Assembly: GCF_025913575.1 (NCBI RefSeq)
Contig: NZ_CP109785.1
Coordinates: 2,232,001-2,296,000 of the forward strand
Source: Halocatena marina
Lineage (GTDB): Archaea > Halobacteriota > Halobacteria > Halobacteriales > Haloarculaceae
Direction: 5' to 3'
DNA: 64,000 bases
Positions within the stretch are counted from its first letter, which is position 1. Every line of letters begins with the position of its first letter. The position numbers and the translations under genes are program-made. The notes beneath the pieces were generated by a model, which saw only the letters and a program-made list of their open reading frames with translations, did no database searches and was not told the DNA's origin. Below, piece after piece: positions 25,633 through 34,577 of the stretch.

Positions 25633-27780
25633 TCAGTATTTTCGAGAACGCTCTGCCGACGCATTTGATCCCATTGATAAAAGACCCTCGTCGGTTGTCG
25701 TCGTCGTTGGTACGACTGTTGTCGTCGTCGTCGGTGATTCGGCTGGTGTCGTTGTCGTCGTCGTCGGTGATCCGGCTGGTGTTGTTGTCGTCGTCGGTGA
25801 TCCGGCTGGTGTCGTTGTCGGCGAGATTGGTGTTACTGGCGTGGTGTTGGTGGTAGTAGTGGTCGTTGTGGTTGAAGTAGTGGTATTGTGAGGTGTCGGT
25901 GTTGGTGTCGGTGTTGGTGTCGGAACGGCTGTCTGTGAGGGGGTTGCTGTGGGCGTCGCCTGAGGTGTGTCCGTCGGTTGCGGCGATAAGCCAACAGTAG
26001 TGTTGTAGTTCGTTCCGTTGGGCGCCGGTGTCGATGAAGGCGGGCCCTGATCGACAATAGAGCCAAGCACACCATCCTCTGCAGATCCGAGCGGAGTCAT
26101 AGCAAGCAGTGGGAATCCAGCAGCCATGACAGCACCACTGACGAGTACGATTACTGCTGCGAGTGCGAGTATCAGCTTGATTGCAGACGATCGGCTCTGC
26201 TGGTTCCCGAACTGTTCGGACGCCTCAAAGCTCTGTTTGAGTGGCTGTGCGACAGATCCAACCGGGCCAGGGATTTTCACAAGGATTTCAAATACTTCTC
26301 CAAGATCAATCGCTCCTGTCGCAATCGCGATGAGAGAGTAGAGAAGGAAGCCTGCCGGTGGGACGATCAACATTGCAATCGGTGTTTCACCGATTATCCC
26401 AAGCCATGGTACACCGACATCTGCGACTGTTGTCGAGCCGATTGTGACCGACATAATCCCGATCACGCTGGCGCTCAAGATCGCTGTGGCACTGATTCGT
26501 CCCAGTCGCGCTCGCTTGAACGGATTGTAGCCGAGCATCCGTGCGCCCCAGACCTGAAAGAGCGGGAGAGAACCGTATCCGATCGTGGTCGAGAGAGCGG
26601 CGCCTGCCATTCCGTAGTGCGGAATGAGTGTATAGTTGAAGGCGAGATTGAGCACAGCTGCCGCCCCTGTCGCCGCGATGAGAACGCCCATGTCACCCTT
26701 CGCGTGATTGATCGTCAGTAGCGGCCGTGCAACTGCAAAACCAACAGTTCCAGGTAGGAGGATGAGCAGTGGCACGATCGCCGGTTTCATATCGACGCCG
26801 TAGTACATCGGGACGAACACCGGAGCGAGCGCTCCGAGACCGATCGCCAGCAGCAAGATCAGCAATAGGACGTATCGTGTCGCCCGCGTTGCAATATCCT
26901 CAATCATCTTGATACGGCCTTTCGCCCAGTGATCGGATGTCGATTGGATCATGAGCGACTGGAGCGAACGTGGAAGGAGCCAAAGGAACTGCACGAGAAC
27001 GAGCGCTGCGCGGTAATATCCGGTCAGCTCACTGTTAGTGAGAGCACCGAGCATGAGAACGTCGATGTGGTACATCGAGGTCAGTAAGAAGATGTAGATG
27101 ACCGTATTATGGTTGAAATAGAACAGCTCCTTTCGAGGAAAATCCTTGGGTACCGGTCGGAATATCATTCCAAGTGAGATGTGTTTTGAGATAAAAACAA
27201 TCGCGATAACGAACACGAGCATGCTGGCAAATATTTGCCCGACGAGCACGCCAGCGACGCCGAATTCGAGTGCCGCGAGTGCGATTGCAGTGACTGAAAA
27301 TGAGACCTGATAGATGACGTTTAATGGTTCGCCAAGGTGTTCGAGTTTCAGTCCCATCAACGCTCGTCTGACGTATTCGCGGAACTGCGACGCGACGACG
27401 AGCAGCGCCAACAAGAAGAAATACGGATTATACTTCGGCTGCAGAATGGCCCCAACGAGTCCAAATTCGGCGGCAAATACGAGCGCGCCCGCTGCAATGA
27501 GAGCTAAGATGAGTGCTAGCCGGAAGTAGTATGCGAACACATGATTTTTCCAGTTACTGCCCTCACGTTCCTCCGAGATATACTTACGGACGCCACCGTT
27601 GATTCCTGAGCTGACAAGGATGGTCAACAGACCAAATGCTGAGGTCAGCGTTGCGTATTCCCCGTAGGTTGTAACACCGAGAATACGCACCAGTAGCGGT
27701 GAGAACGCCGCTTGAACGATCAAAATCGCCACCTGTGAACCGGCGATCGCAGCAAACGCCGTAACCAGATTCCGTTTCAC
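25633..27780 (-). CDS. Wzx-like polysaccharide flippase with extra membrane helix and mucin-like tail
   Basis: A 715-residue protein, about 220 longer than typical flippases. Residues 1-490 are a MATE/MVF-like polytopic core (opening 'FAAIAGSQVAILIVQAAFSPLLVRILG'; 'TYGEYATLTSAFGLL'; 'GMAGAALSTTIGYG'). A linker then leads to an extra helix near residues 531-556 (LILALAAVIVLVSGAVMAAG) and a Thr/Pro/Ser tail of about 140 residues with long Thr runs and N-x-T sites, ending DEGLLSMGSNASAERSRKY. The tail should be outside the cell and heavily O-glycosylated. The core should flip a lipid-linked oligosaccharide. The start is GTG 27780. Confidence 0.85.
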   Translation of the reverse strand: MKRNLVTAFAAIAGSQVAILIVQAAFSPLLVRILGVTTYGEYATLTSAFGLLTILVSSGINGGVRKYISEEREGSNWKNHVFAYYFRLALILALIAAGALVFAAEFGLVGAILQPKYNPYFFLLALLVVASQFREYVRRALMGLKLEHLGEPLNVIYQVSFSVTAIALAALEFGVAGVLVGQIFASMLVFVIAIVFISKHISLGMIFRPVPKDFPRKELFYFNHNTVIYIFLLTSMYHIDVLMLGALTNSELTGYYRAALVLVQFLWLLPRSLQSLMIQSTSDHWAKGRIKMIEDIATRATRYVLLLILLLAIGLGALAPVFVPMYYGVDMKPAIVPLLILLPGTVGFAVARPLLTINHAKGDMGVLIAATGAAAVLNLAFNYTLIPHYGMAGAALSTTIGYGSLPLFQVWGARMLGYNPFKRARLGRISATAILSASVIGIMSVTIGSTTVADVGVPWLGIIGETPIAMLIVPPAGFLLYSLIAIATGAIDLGEVFEILVKIPGPVGSVAQPLKQSFEASEQFGNQQSRSSAIKLILALAAVIVLVSGAVMAAGFPLLAMTPLGSAEDGVLGSIVDQGPPSSTPAPNGTNYNTTVGLSPQPTDTPQATPTATPSQTAVPTPTPTPTPTPHNTTTSTTTTTTTTNTTPVTPISPTTTPAGSPTTTTTPAGSPTTTTTTPAESPTTTTTVVPTTTTTDEGLLSMGSNASAERSRKY
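25680..25860 (-). repeat. low-complexity GTC/GTT and GGTGATCCGGCT repeat inside the flippase tail
   Basis: Runs of Thr codons alternate with three near-identical units encoding (T)n-PAGSP or PAESP. The plus strand shows GGTGATCCGGCTGGTGT recurring at about 30-base intervals. The array is in frame and probably varies in length between strains. Confidence 0.75.
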
Positions 27781-28384
27781 GCGTTGTCCAGTCGAATGTG
27801 GGCTGTATGGTTCTCTTTATCGGTTCTCTCCGAGACCCAATCAGCCATGGGTGATGCTATCCAGTAACGCCTGTGTGAAAACGAGGGGGGTCTTAAATAC
27901 AGTGACATGATATGAAACGAGTTATGTATGTTTCTCAGTGAGGGATAACGCAGATAGGACACATTATTATAAACCATCTAACGTCACCGTTGTATCACTC
28001 ATCAGTATTTGCGTGCGCCGTACAGGTGGGCCGCGATTGGAATGAATCAGAAATAAATGATGTAACCAGTTAGCCTCAACACTACCAAAACACAACACAC
28101 TCACTGCTTAACTGTGCTCTTGGATGCAAATAAAACGCACGTAGTTGTAAAGGAAATCACCCGCATCTTTTGCTCAGTTCTTACTCGTCCGATTACTCCA
28201 CTTCTATTACCCTGAATAAAACCCACTAAAAAGCCATATTTTTTATCTTTATTCCATCATACATAAATTAATCTGATGGATGGTATCCGGATATCAAATA
28301 AACTGTTTCAGTTGTCCAGAAACAGTTGTATGTATGTTTATGTGGAGGATAGTAATACCGTAGGGTAACTGAGGGGAAATAGAG
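27781..28384. other. 604-bp AT-rich gap between divergent genes
   Basis: No supported gene. The flippase promoter probably lies near its start: CCGATAAAG on the minus strand at 27812-27820, and TATTTAAG further out near 27892-27900. A 23-codon minus-strand frame (27777-27848, MADWVSERTDKE...) ends with a four-base GTGA overlap on the flippase start but has no known relative. The rest is AT-rich, with several TATA-like runs ahead of the lipoprotein gene. Confidence 0.5.
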
Positions 28385-29233
28385 ATGGACCCAACAATCG
28401 GCAGAAGGCAGACGGTGAAGCTGCTGGGCGGTCTCATCGTCACTGGTGGTCTCGCAGGATGTACGAGCGACGAAGCAGGAAACCCAGACCAAACCGAAGG
28501 AGCTGGGAACGGGACGACAACATCCAGTAACACTGAGCAACCAACAGCGACGACGGATTCGACTGCGACCGCAACAGCCACGCAGACAGAGAGCGCAACA
28601 GAGGAGCCAACCTCAACAGCGACCGAGAAGGAAGAGAGTGGAAAAGGAAAGGCGGTTTCGTTTGCCTCAGACGATGGACGAACCGTTGAAGGAACACTCT
28701 ACGGAAGCGGCTCCTGTGCGGTGGTTTTCGCACACGGAGTTGGCTTCAAACGAAGTGCCTGGGAACCACAGGCGCTCGAAGTCGCCAACGGTGGCCATGC
28801 TGCGCTTACGGTTTCGCTCAATCACGACAACGAGACCGGTGCCGTCAAGACACTCGTCGGTGCCGTCAACTACCTTCGAGAGAAACAGAGTGCAAAAACT
28901 GTTGTCGTCGTCGGATCGAGTGCCGGTGCCAATGCAGCAGTGAAAGCGAACACTGTATCTGGGGCAAACATCGACGGGTCAGTCATTATCGCACCCGGAC
29001 GCGCCGCCGAGTACGCGCCAGATCTCTCTGGAGATCTGCTGTTCGTCGTTGGAGAGGGTGACGAAAGACAGTACGTCGGAACAACCGATGCGATGCATCA
29101 GGCAGCACCAAAGCCGAAACGTCTGGAAAAACTTTCGACCGACAAACACGGACAAGAGATCTTCGACACAAATCAAGGATCCAAGCTCACGCAGCTTATC
29201 ACCGAATTCACCGACACTACGTGTTCCGGGTAG
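28385..29233 (+). CDS. Tat lipoprotein with alpha/beta-hydrolase fold
   Basis: A 282-residue exported lipoprotein. Residues 8-27 form a twin-arginine lipoprotein signal: RRQTVKLLGGLIVTGG then LAGC, so Cys would be lipidated and the protein anchored outside the membrane. A Thr/Ala/Glu-rich linker (about 30-85) spaces it from the surface. The domain after residue 90 has the dienelactone-hydrolase-like pattern 'CAVVFAHGVGFKRSAW', the nucleophile elbow GSSAGA near residue 178, an Asp/Glu-containing strand (LLFVVGEGDERQYV) and a His near residue 258 (TDKHGQE). It is probably an esterase or similar hydrolase of unknown substrate. Confidence 0.85.
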   Translation: MDPTIGRRQTVKLLGGLIVTGGLAGCTSDEAGNPDQTEGAGNGTTTSSNTEQPTATTDSTATATATQTESATEEPTSTATEKEESGKGKAVSFASDDGRTVEGTLYGSGSCAVVFAHGVGFKRSAWEPQALEVANGGHAALTVSLNHDNETGAVKTLVGAVNYLREKQSAKTVVVVGSSAGANAAVKANTVSGANIDGSVIIAPGRAAEYAPDLSGDLLFVVGEGDERQYVGTTDAMHQAAPKPKRLEKLSTDKHGQEIFDTNQGSKLTQLITEFTDTTCSG

Positions 29234-29727
29234 CGTAGGTGTAGGTGTATGAAAATAGCTTCCCCGTAGGCATAGTCCAAACAGTATGGGGAAGTGAATT
29301 GTTTTATATCAATATTATTTAATAGATTAGAATGCGGAGTTCGAGCTGGTAACAAACGGGAGTTAGATCGGAGGATAACCAGTACAATACATCAATAGGT
29401 GCAAAAAAATGATGTCAGATCAAAGGAAAGAATGATTATGGAGAGGATAACTAAGGGGATGCAAATACTACACTACGATGGCGCCTCCGTTGGAGGTGTC
29501 TGACTGCACGGGTCGAAACGGGATAGCGAGAACCTATGTGCCATCGCCACTGCCAGCCACATACCGCTCTCTATCCCGTACTCATCACTATCCATTAAAA
29601 TAACTAACACATAGACAATGCGAACAATGGTACACTGACATAACATATTATTCTCATTCACACAGCTAGTTATAAATAAGTATCACTAAGATAATTAAGT
29701 CTGGATCAATAGTATATCAATTGACGC
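29234..29727. other. 494-bp gap with two adjacent hairpins, no supported protein gene
   Basis: AT-rich sequence surrounds a GC-richer island at 29480-29579 that folds into two strong hairpins (see the separate entry). A 62-codon minus-strand frame crosses it but has no recognisable domain and coincides with the hairpins, so I do not call it. Confidence 0.5.
29480..29579. ncRNA. candidate structured RNA: two neighbouring hairpins
   Basis: Hairpin 1 (29480-29500): GGCGCCTCC pairs with GGAGGTGTC around a 3-base loop, nine pairs with two G-T wobbles. Hairpin 2 (29518-29579): ACGGGATAGCGAG pairs with CTCTCTATCCCGT (one mismatch), with a further ATGTG/CACAT pairing inside and a loop of about 17 bases. 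An isolated structured island in AT-rich DNA could be a small RNA, a 3' element or a small mobile-element remnant. The strand is not known. Confidence 0.35.
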
Positions 29728-30285
29728 ATGGAAAAACGAGACGGTCGGCGTAAACGATCACGGAAGAGAAATCGGCGCCGAAGCGGACCCCGAAGTCGCG
29801 ACAATTTAGTTAACAATAAACGGCTCTTGCAAGGTGGTTTAGTCCTCGCTGGTATTCTCCTTTTCATCATAGGAATGGTAATTACACTTATGGGTGGGTT
29901 TTCGCCATCAAACAGCTCCCCGAACACAACAGAGACCGATCAACCAACCGCCACGTCAACACCGACGCCGGAACCAACCGAAACGCAAACAGCAACGGAA
30001 ACAGCAACACAGACGACCACTGAGGCACAAACGGTAACAGAAACAATTACCGAAGGACAAACAGTAACGGAGACGACAACTGAAGCAGCCACCCCAACGC
30101 CGTCCGCGACACCAACACAGTCCGAGACGACAACGCCGACGCCGACTCCAACTCCATCGACGACACCGACTCCATCCGCGACGACAACACAGTCTGAGAC
30201 GCCAACGCCAACCCCGGTCGCCACGATTCCTCCCGAACCAGAGGAGGGTAATTCTACCGACCTGCTATCGATGCCGGCGCAGTAG
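29728..30285 (+). CDS. single-pass membrane protein with Thr/Pro-rich mucin-like exterior
   Basis: A 185-residue protein. It has a highly basic N-terminus (MEKRDGRRKRSRKRNRRRSG), one membrane helix near residues 37-57 (LVLAGILLFIIGMVITLMGG) and a tail of about 125 residues of Thr/Glu/Pro/Ser repeats (TVTETITEGQ, PTPTPTPSTTPTPS). Charge bias puts the N-terminus inside. The end EEGNSTDLLSMPAQ resembles the end of the flippase at 25633-27780 (DEGLLSM). It is probably an O-glycosylated surface protein. Function unknown; the low-complexity tail limits any homology claim. Confidence 0.65.
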   Translation: MEKRDGRRKRSRKRNRRRSGPRSRDNLVNNKRLLQGGLVLAGILLFIIGMVITLMGGFSPSNSSPNTTETDQPTATSTPTPEPTETQTATETATQTTTEAQTVTETITEGQTVTETTTEAATPTPSATPTQSETTTPTPTPTPSTTPTPSATTTQSETPTPTPVATIPPEPEEGNSTDLLSMPAQ

Positions 30286-30444
30286 GAATACTAACTTGTG
30301 ATTTCCAGCAACGTTGAGGGGACGAGCGAGCCGAGAGTCGAAATATGACTGGGGAGAATGCACGAAGCAAGACCCCTCCTTTGGTTTCGCTCACACACCG
30401 CTTTTGATGAGCGAGACATCAACTCCGTTCGATAGACACGTTAG

Positions 30445-30452
30445 TATATAAG
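30445..30452 (+). promoter_or_regulatory. TATA box of queC
   Basis: TATATAAG is centred about 24 bases ahead of GTG 30471, so the transcript should start at or next to that codon. This favours the leaderless GTG over ATG 30495. Confidence 0.55.
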
Positions 30453-30470
30453 TAGACCATACACAGTTTC

Positions 30471-31178
30471 GTGAACACAGTCGACCAGACCGACATGAAG
30501 GCCGCCGTGCTCGTCTCGGGAGGGATGGACAGCGCCACAGCCGTGTACGAGGCTATCGACCAAGGGTATACGCCCTACATTCTGCACGTCTCCTACGGTC
30601 AGCAAACAGTATCGAAAGAGTACGAATGCGCTCAGGCGCTCGCTGAAACGGTCGCTATTGATGACTTTTTGCACTTACAAGCAGACCATCTCGCTACGAT
30701 TGGTGCATCGAGCCTTACCGATGATACGATGGCAGTTCCGGATGCAGAGATGGACTCCGAAACGGTACCATCGACGTACGTACCATTCCGAAACGCGAAT
30801 TTGCTCTCAATAGCAGTCTCTTACGCGGAAGGAGTGGAATGCGATGCGATCTTCATCGGCGCTCACAGCGAGGACTTTTCTGGATATCCAGACTGTCGTC
30901 CTGCGTTTTTCGAGGCATTTCAGCACATGATCGATGTCGGGACAAAACCTGATACCGAGATTGATCTCCGTGCGCCCTTTGTCGAATGGTCGAAAACCGA
31001 CATCGTCGAACGAGGAATCGAACTCGGCGTCCCGTTCGATAAAACGTGGAGCTGTTATCGTGACACAGCACCCGCTTGTGGGACCTGCGATGCCTGTGCA
31101 TTCCGGCTGCAAGCATTCCAGCAAACCGGTGTTCGTGATCCAATCGACTACGCAGAACGGCCGACATACGCGGAGTAA
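30471..31178 (+). CDS. queC: 7-cyano-7-deazaguanine synthase QueC
   Basis: A 235-residue enzyme that converts 7-carboxy-7-deazaguanine to preQ0 with ATP and ammonia. In archaea this leads to archaeosine in tRNA. It has the PP-loop SGGMDSATA at residues 16-24, 'LHVSYGQQTVSKEYECAQALA', 'FIGAHSEDFSGYPDCRPAFFEAF' in its family form, and the C-terminal zinc site C-x8-C-x2-C-x2-C (CYRDTAPACGTCDAC). GTG 30471 matches the TATA spacing; the conserved part begins at ATG 30495, which remains possible. No other archaeosine gene is adjacent. Confidence 0.96.
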   Translation: MNTVDQTDMKAAVLVSGGMDSATAVYEAIDQGYTPYILHVSYGQQTVSKEYECAQALAETVAIDDFLHLQADHLATIGASSLTDDTMAVPDAEMDSETVPSTYVPFRNANLLSIAVSYAEGVECDAIFIGAHSEDFSGYPDCRPAFFEAFQHMIDVGTKPDTEIDLRAPFVEWSKTDIVERGIELGVPFDKTWSCYRDTAPACGTCDACAFRLQAFQQTGVRDPIDYAERPTYAE

Positions 31179-31286
31179 TCATTAAAAGAATCAGTCAGTA
31201 GAACGAATTGAGAAGCCTCAAGCTCGTTCAGTCACCGGAAATTCCGGAGCGAAGGAGTAGAACCGACCGCGATTTTCGATGTTAAA

Positions 31287-32957
31287 TTACGCGTATTCTG
31301 CGAACGATAGCGTGTAATGACCACCACCACTGAAGGCATCAATATTCACGTAGAGCTCGTTGGATACGTCGGGATCCTCAATCGTGATCGTCTCGTGGCT
31401 GTTGTTCGATCGGGATGAGAAATCATACTGATCGGAAGTCGGGAAGGAATCTTTACCCTCTGTAACATAGAGATCGAAATCGGCATCCGACGGACCACTC
31501 AACCGAAGCACGATCTTACTCGGATCCTCATAACCCCACGTATAGGAGATATAATCCGTATCGCGGTGGTTTTGAAGCGAATGGTCGACCTCTGTAGTGA
31601 TGAAGTCAATATTCTCTCGCCCACTATCGCTGTCACTATCAGAACCAGAATCAGAGCCAGAGCCGGATCCAGAGTCAGAACCAGAATTAGAGCCAGAGCC
31701 GGATCCAGAGTCAGAACCAGAACCAGAACCAGAACTGGATCCGGGTCGGGTTGTAACTGCTTTTCCGGCGTCGATCCGACCTGCGCCTTGCTGTTCGCTC
31801 TGGAGACCGATATCGCTCGCGGTGTTCCTGAGATGGGTCCGTAGTTCTTCGTTGGTAAGGTCCCACTTAGCGAGTGTGAGGCCCGCAACACCTGCAACGA
31901 CGGGTGAAGCCATCGACGTCCCGGAGGCCGATTTGTATCCGTCGTCAGTCCACGTCGAGAGGACGTTTGTGCCGGGGGCGGCCAATTCGATTTTGTCGCT
32001 GTAGTTAGAGTACTGCGCTATCGACCCATCGGGATTGAGCGCTGATACTGCTAGACATTCGTCGTAGCCAGCCGGGTACGACGTCTCGTTGCGTCCGTTG
32101 TTGCCAGCAGCGACGACGACAAGCGCACCCTTTGAGGTCGCGTACGAGACGGCGTTCTTCATCGTTTGAGAGTGACCACCGCCGCCCAGAGAGAGGTTGA
32201 TTACGTCCGCTCCTTGATCGGCCGACCACTCGATTGCATCTGCAATATCCGATACAGCTCCCCATCCGGATCCGTTCAACGCCCGAGCCGAGAGGATGGT
32301 TGAGTTCCCAACACCAGACACGCCACTGTTGTTGTCGACACTTGCAGCAGCGATGCCAGCGACGTGGGTCCCGTGTGGCTCCTTGGACAGACTTTTCGGA
32401 TACGGATCGCTGTCGTTGCCAAGGAAGTCCCGACCACGGTCGCTAGCCATGTTCTGTTCCAAATCCGGATGGTCGTATTTCACACCCTGATCGACTACAG
32501 CGATGGTCACATCAGAACTTCCAAGGGTCTCGTCCCATGCAGTCGGTGCATTAATCTCTTCAGCAGCGTACTGCTCGTCGAACTGAGGATCGTTCGGACG
32601 GAACTGAGCTTGGTACGTTTCGTTTTTCTCGACGTATTTGACCGGTCCGGTGTCGTCGATCGCCTTCGATAAGGACTGGTGTGTACGCGCGCAGGTGTTC
32701 TCATCATCAGGGAGTTCGATGGCAGCGTAGCCAAGGGTTCCGTTCTCGTGAACCACACTCGCCTCTCCTGGGAGGTGTGTTTCGACTTCCGACTGAGTAC
32801 CGTCCGTGCTCACACTCACACCGACGATCCATTCTTTTGACTTCGGTCCCGGTTCGCGACCGGGAGTCGCCGAGGCGACTCCGGGAACGCCAGCCATCCC
32901 CGCGAGTCCGCTCAATCGGAGGAACATCCGTCGGTCGAGTCCCGAACGATCGTGCAT
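31287..32957 (-). CDS. halolysin-type subtilisin serine protease (S8) with C-terminal PPC-like domain
   Basis: A 556-residue secreted protease. A Tat signal occupies residues 1-30 (LDRRMFLRLSGLAGMAG...ASA). An I9-type propeptide follows (about 42-115). The S8 domain has Asp156 (VVDQGVKYDHPD), His195 (PHGTHVAG), the oxyanion Asn286 (AAGNNG) and Ser348 (SGTSMASPVVAG), a complete active set. A Ser/Gly/Asp repeat linker (about 405-445) joins it to a C-terminal beta-sandwich (DYISYTWGYEDPSKIVLRL in family form) like the PPC domain of halolysins. It should mature outside the cell by propeptide removal. It stands alone, convergent with queC. Confidence 0.95.
   Translation of the reverse strand: MHDRSGLDRRMFLRLSGLAGMAGVPGVASATPGREPGPKSKEWIVGVSVSTDGTQSEVETHLPGEASVVHENGTLGYAAIELPDDENTCARTHQSLSKAIDDTGPVKYVEKNETYQAQFRPNDPQFDEQYAAEEINAPTAWDETLGSSDVTIAVVDQGVKYDHPDLEQNMASDRGRDFLGNDSDPYPKSLSKEPHGTHVAGIAAASVDNNSGVSGVGNSTILSARALNGSGWGAVSDIADAIEWSADQGADVINLSLGGGGHSQTMKNAVSYATSKGALVVVAAGNNGRNETSYPAGYDECLAVSALNPDGSIAQYSNYSDKIELAAPGTNVLSTWTDDGYKSASGTSMASPVVAGVAGLTLAKWDLTNEELRTHLRNTASDIGLQSEQQGAGRIDAGKAVTTRPGSSSGSGSGSDSGSGSGSNSGSDSGSGSGSDSGSDSDSDSGRENIDFITTEVDHSLQNHRDTDYISYTWGYEDPSKIVLRLSGPSDADFDLYVTEGKDSFPTSDQYDFSSRSNNSHETITIEDPDVSNELYVNIDAFSGGGHYTLSFAEYA
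31620..31745 (-). repeat. in-frame Ser-Gly/Asp repeat in the protease linker
   Basis: Six-base units encoding (S-G/D/N)n are organised into larger, nearly identical blocks of about 48-54 bases (GAGCCAGAGCCGGATCCAGA recurs at about 31657 and 31696). It forms a flexible linker and is prone to length change by slippage. Confidence 0.75.
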
Positions 32958-33141
32958 ATTCTGAATGGAAGGATAACCAATAATACGTTAAATCTTGCTA
33001 TATCGGCAGACCAAGCACAACAAATAGATATTTTTTATTATCTAAGATGTATGGAGATATCTATACTCTGGACACTATGTGGATACACCTGTCGAAATCG
33101 TAGCCAGAAACGGCTTTCAGTGCTGACGAATAGTGACGGGC

Positions 33142-33588
33142 ATGAACAGTCTATTGCGGTGGTTTGGCGGCGACGATCGCTCTCGCGTCGGATTATTCGT
33201 TGACGGACCGAACGTGCTTCGAACGGAGTTTGATGTTGATCTCGATGACGTTCGAACGGCCGCAATAGAACACGGTCGACCGGTATTAACGCGTTTGTAC
33301 GTCGACGAGCACGCAACTCCCGGGCTAATTCAGGCCGCAGAGGCGCGCGGATTCGAAATCATAGTGACGAGTGGCGATGTCGACGTGAAACTCGCAGTTG
33401 ATGCCGTCTCAGCCGCCGTCCGCAACGAATTCGATTTGCTCGCAATCGTCTCGCGCGACATGGACTTCAAGCCCGTTCTCGAAACAGCAGCCAGACACGG
33501 CCTCCAGACACTCGCTATCGCGCCCGGAACGCACGGCCGATCCGATGGGCTACAGAACGCGGCGCACGATGCCATCACGCTCGAATGA
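33142..33588 (+). CDS. NYN-domain protein (PIN-like nuclease, TIGR00288 type)
   Basis: A 148-residue protein with a NYN/DUF88 fold. Acidic residues of the predicted metal site are the Asp in GLFVDGPNVLR, in 'SGDVDVKLAVDAV' and in 'IVSRDMDFKPVL'. The length matches the small archaeal single-domain members. The family is related to PIN nucleases and is thought to act on RNA. ATG 33142 is preferred to GTG 33133, which adds three residues. It ends 37 bases before the TatD-like gene on the same strand, so they probably share a transcript. The substrate is unknown. Confidence 0.88.
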   Translation: MNSLLRWFGGDDRSRVGLFVDGPNVLRTEFDVDLDDVRTAAIEHGRPVLTRLYVDEHATPGLIQAAEARGFEIIVTSGDVDVKLAVDAVSAAVRNEFDLLAIVSRDMDFKPVLETAARHGLQTLAIAPGTHGRSDGLQNAAHDAITLE

Positions 33589-33625
33589 AACCGGGCTTTT
33601 TGCCAGGGAGATCCATCAGTCAACT

Positions 33626-34492
33626 ATGCAAGAACGATCGACATCAACATCGCGACCGGTACTCGACAACCATCTTCATCTCGATCCGGTGAACGGTCGT
33701 GGAGTAGAGGCAGCGGAAGCATTCGCTGCCGCGGGCGGAACACATCTTCTGGTGCTGAATAAGCCATCATGGCACTACGCTGTCGACGTGGCTGATGCTG
33801 ATGATTTCCGCGTCGGATTTGATCACACAATTGACGTAACACGACGGGCAGCCGAGGTGTTGCCAGGGGATGCGTGGCCCGTTCTCGGTGTTCATCCAGC
33901 CTTGATCTCTCGGCTCGTCGATCAGGGGATGACTCCAGCAAAAGCGTGTGATCTCATGCAGGTAGGGCTCGACGTCGCCGCTGAATACGTCGCGTCGGGA
34001 GATGCGCTTGCGATCAAATCAGGTCGTCCCCACTACGATGTGAGCGATGACGTGTGGGACGCCTCGAATTCGGTGATGCGCCACGCGTTCTCTCTCGGTG
34101 CCGACCACGGATGTGCGGTACAGCTTCACACCGAGGGTGGAGAGGATTTCACTGCCGTCGCCGAATGGGCAGAACAATCAGGCCTCCCACGCGAGCGTGT
34201 CATCAAACATTACTCTGCGGGTCGATTATCCGGACCGATACCAAGCGTCCTTGCAGACAAAGATGAGCTGGTGCGCGCCGCAGAGGCAGGCGAGCCGTTC
34301 ATGATGGAAACCGACTTCATCGACGATCCGGATCGACCGGGAGCGGTGCTGGGACCAAAGACAGTCCCCCGGAGAACCGCGTGGCTGCGCGAGCAAGGCT
34401 ACGAAGCAGCGCTCGAAATAGCCCACGTAGAAACCCCAAAAAGTATATATGGCATCGATATTCGGGGAACACTCGACGAAAATCGGCTCTAA
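33626..34492 (+). CDS. TatD-like metal-dependent hydrolase (archaeal COG1099 type)
   Basis: A 288-residue TIM-barrel protein of the amidohydrolase/TatD superfamily. The metal motif DNHLHLDP is at residues 14-21. Further likely ligands are the His in 'WPVLGVHPALIS', 'CAVQLHTEGG' and 'VIKHYSAG', and an Asp in 'FMMETDFIDDPDRPGAVLGP'. It ends with a conserved 'ENPKKIYG'-like segment (ETPKSIYGI). ATG 33626 is chosen because the metal motif follows closely; the frame is open upstream only by chance overlap with the NYN gene. The reaction is unknown, possibly a phosphoesterase or nuclease. Confidence 0.87.
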   Translation: MQERSTSTSRPVLDNHLHLDPVNGRGVEAAEAFAAAGGTHLLVLNKPSWHYAVDVADADDFRVGFDHTIDVTRRAAEVLPGDAWPVLGVHPALISRLVDQGMTPAKACDLMQVGLDVAAEYVASGDALAIKSGRPHYDVSDDVWDASNSVMRHAFSLGADHGCAVQLHTEGGEDFTAVAEWAEQSGLPRERVIKHYSAGRLSGPIPSVLADKDELVRAAEAGEPFMMETDFIDDPDRPGAVLGPKTVPRRTAWLREQGYEAALEIAHVETPKSIYGIDIRGTLDENRL

Positions 34493-34577
34493 AGCAGTCA
34501 CGAGGAGACTGGGGACCATCCCGGGTATCGATGGTGAGTGAGAAAGGCATATCATCGACTGGCTGTTGTGTCCTGTT

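Noticed and set aside
25680..26040. Possible CRISPR-like or satellite array
   Set aside because: The repeats are in-frame Thr/Pro codons of the flippase tail, without regular spacers.
29473..29661. 62-codon minus-strand frame in the gap after the lipoprotein gene
   Set aside because: No domain, and it coincides with the two hairpins, which explain the local base composition better.
30286..30470. Possible riboswitch (preQ1-like) ahead of queC
   Set aside because: The TATA box lies only about 24 bases from the GTG start, so there is no room for a leader structure.
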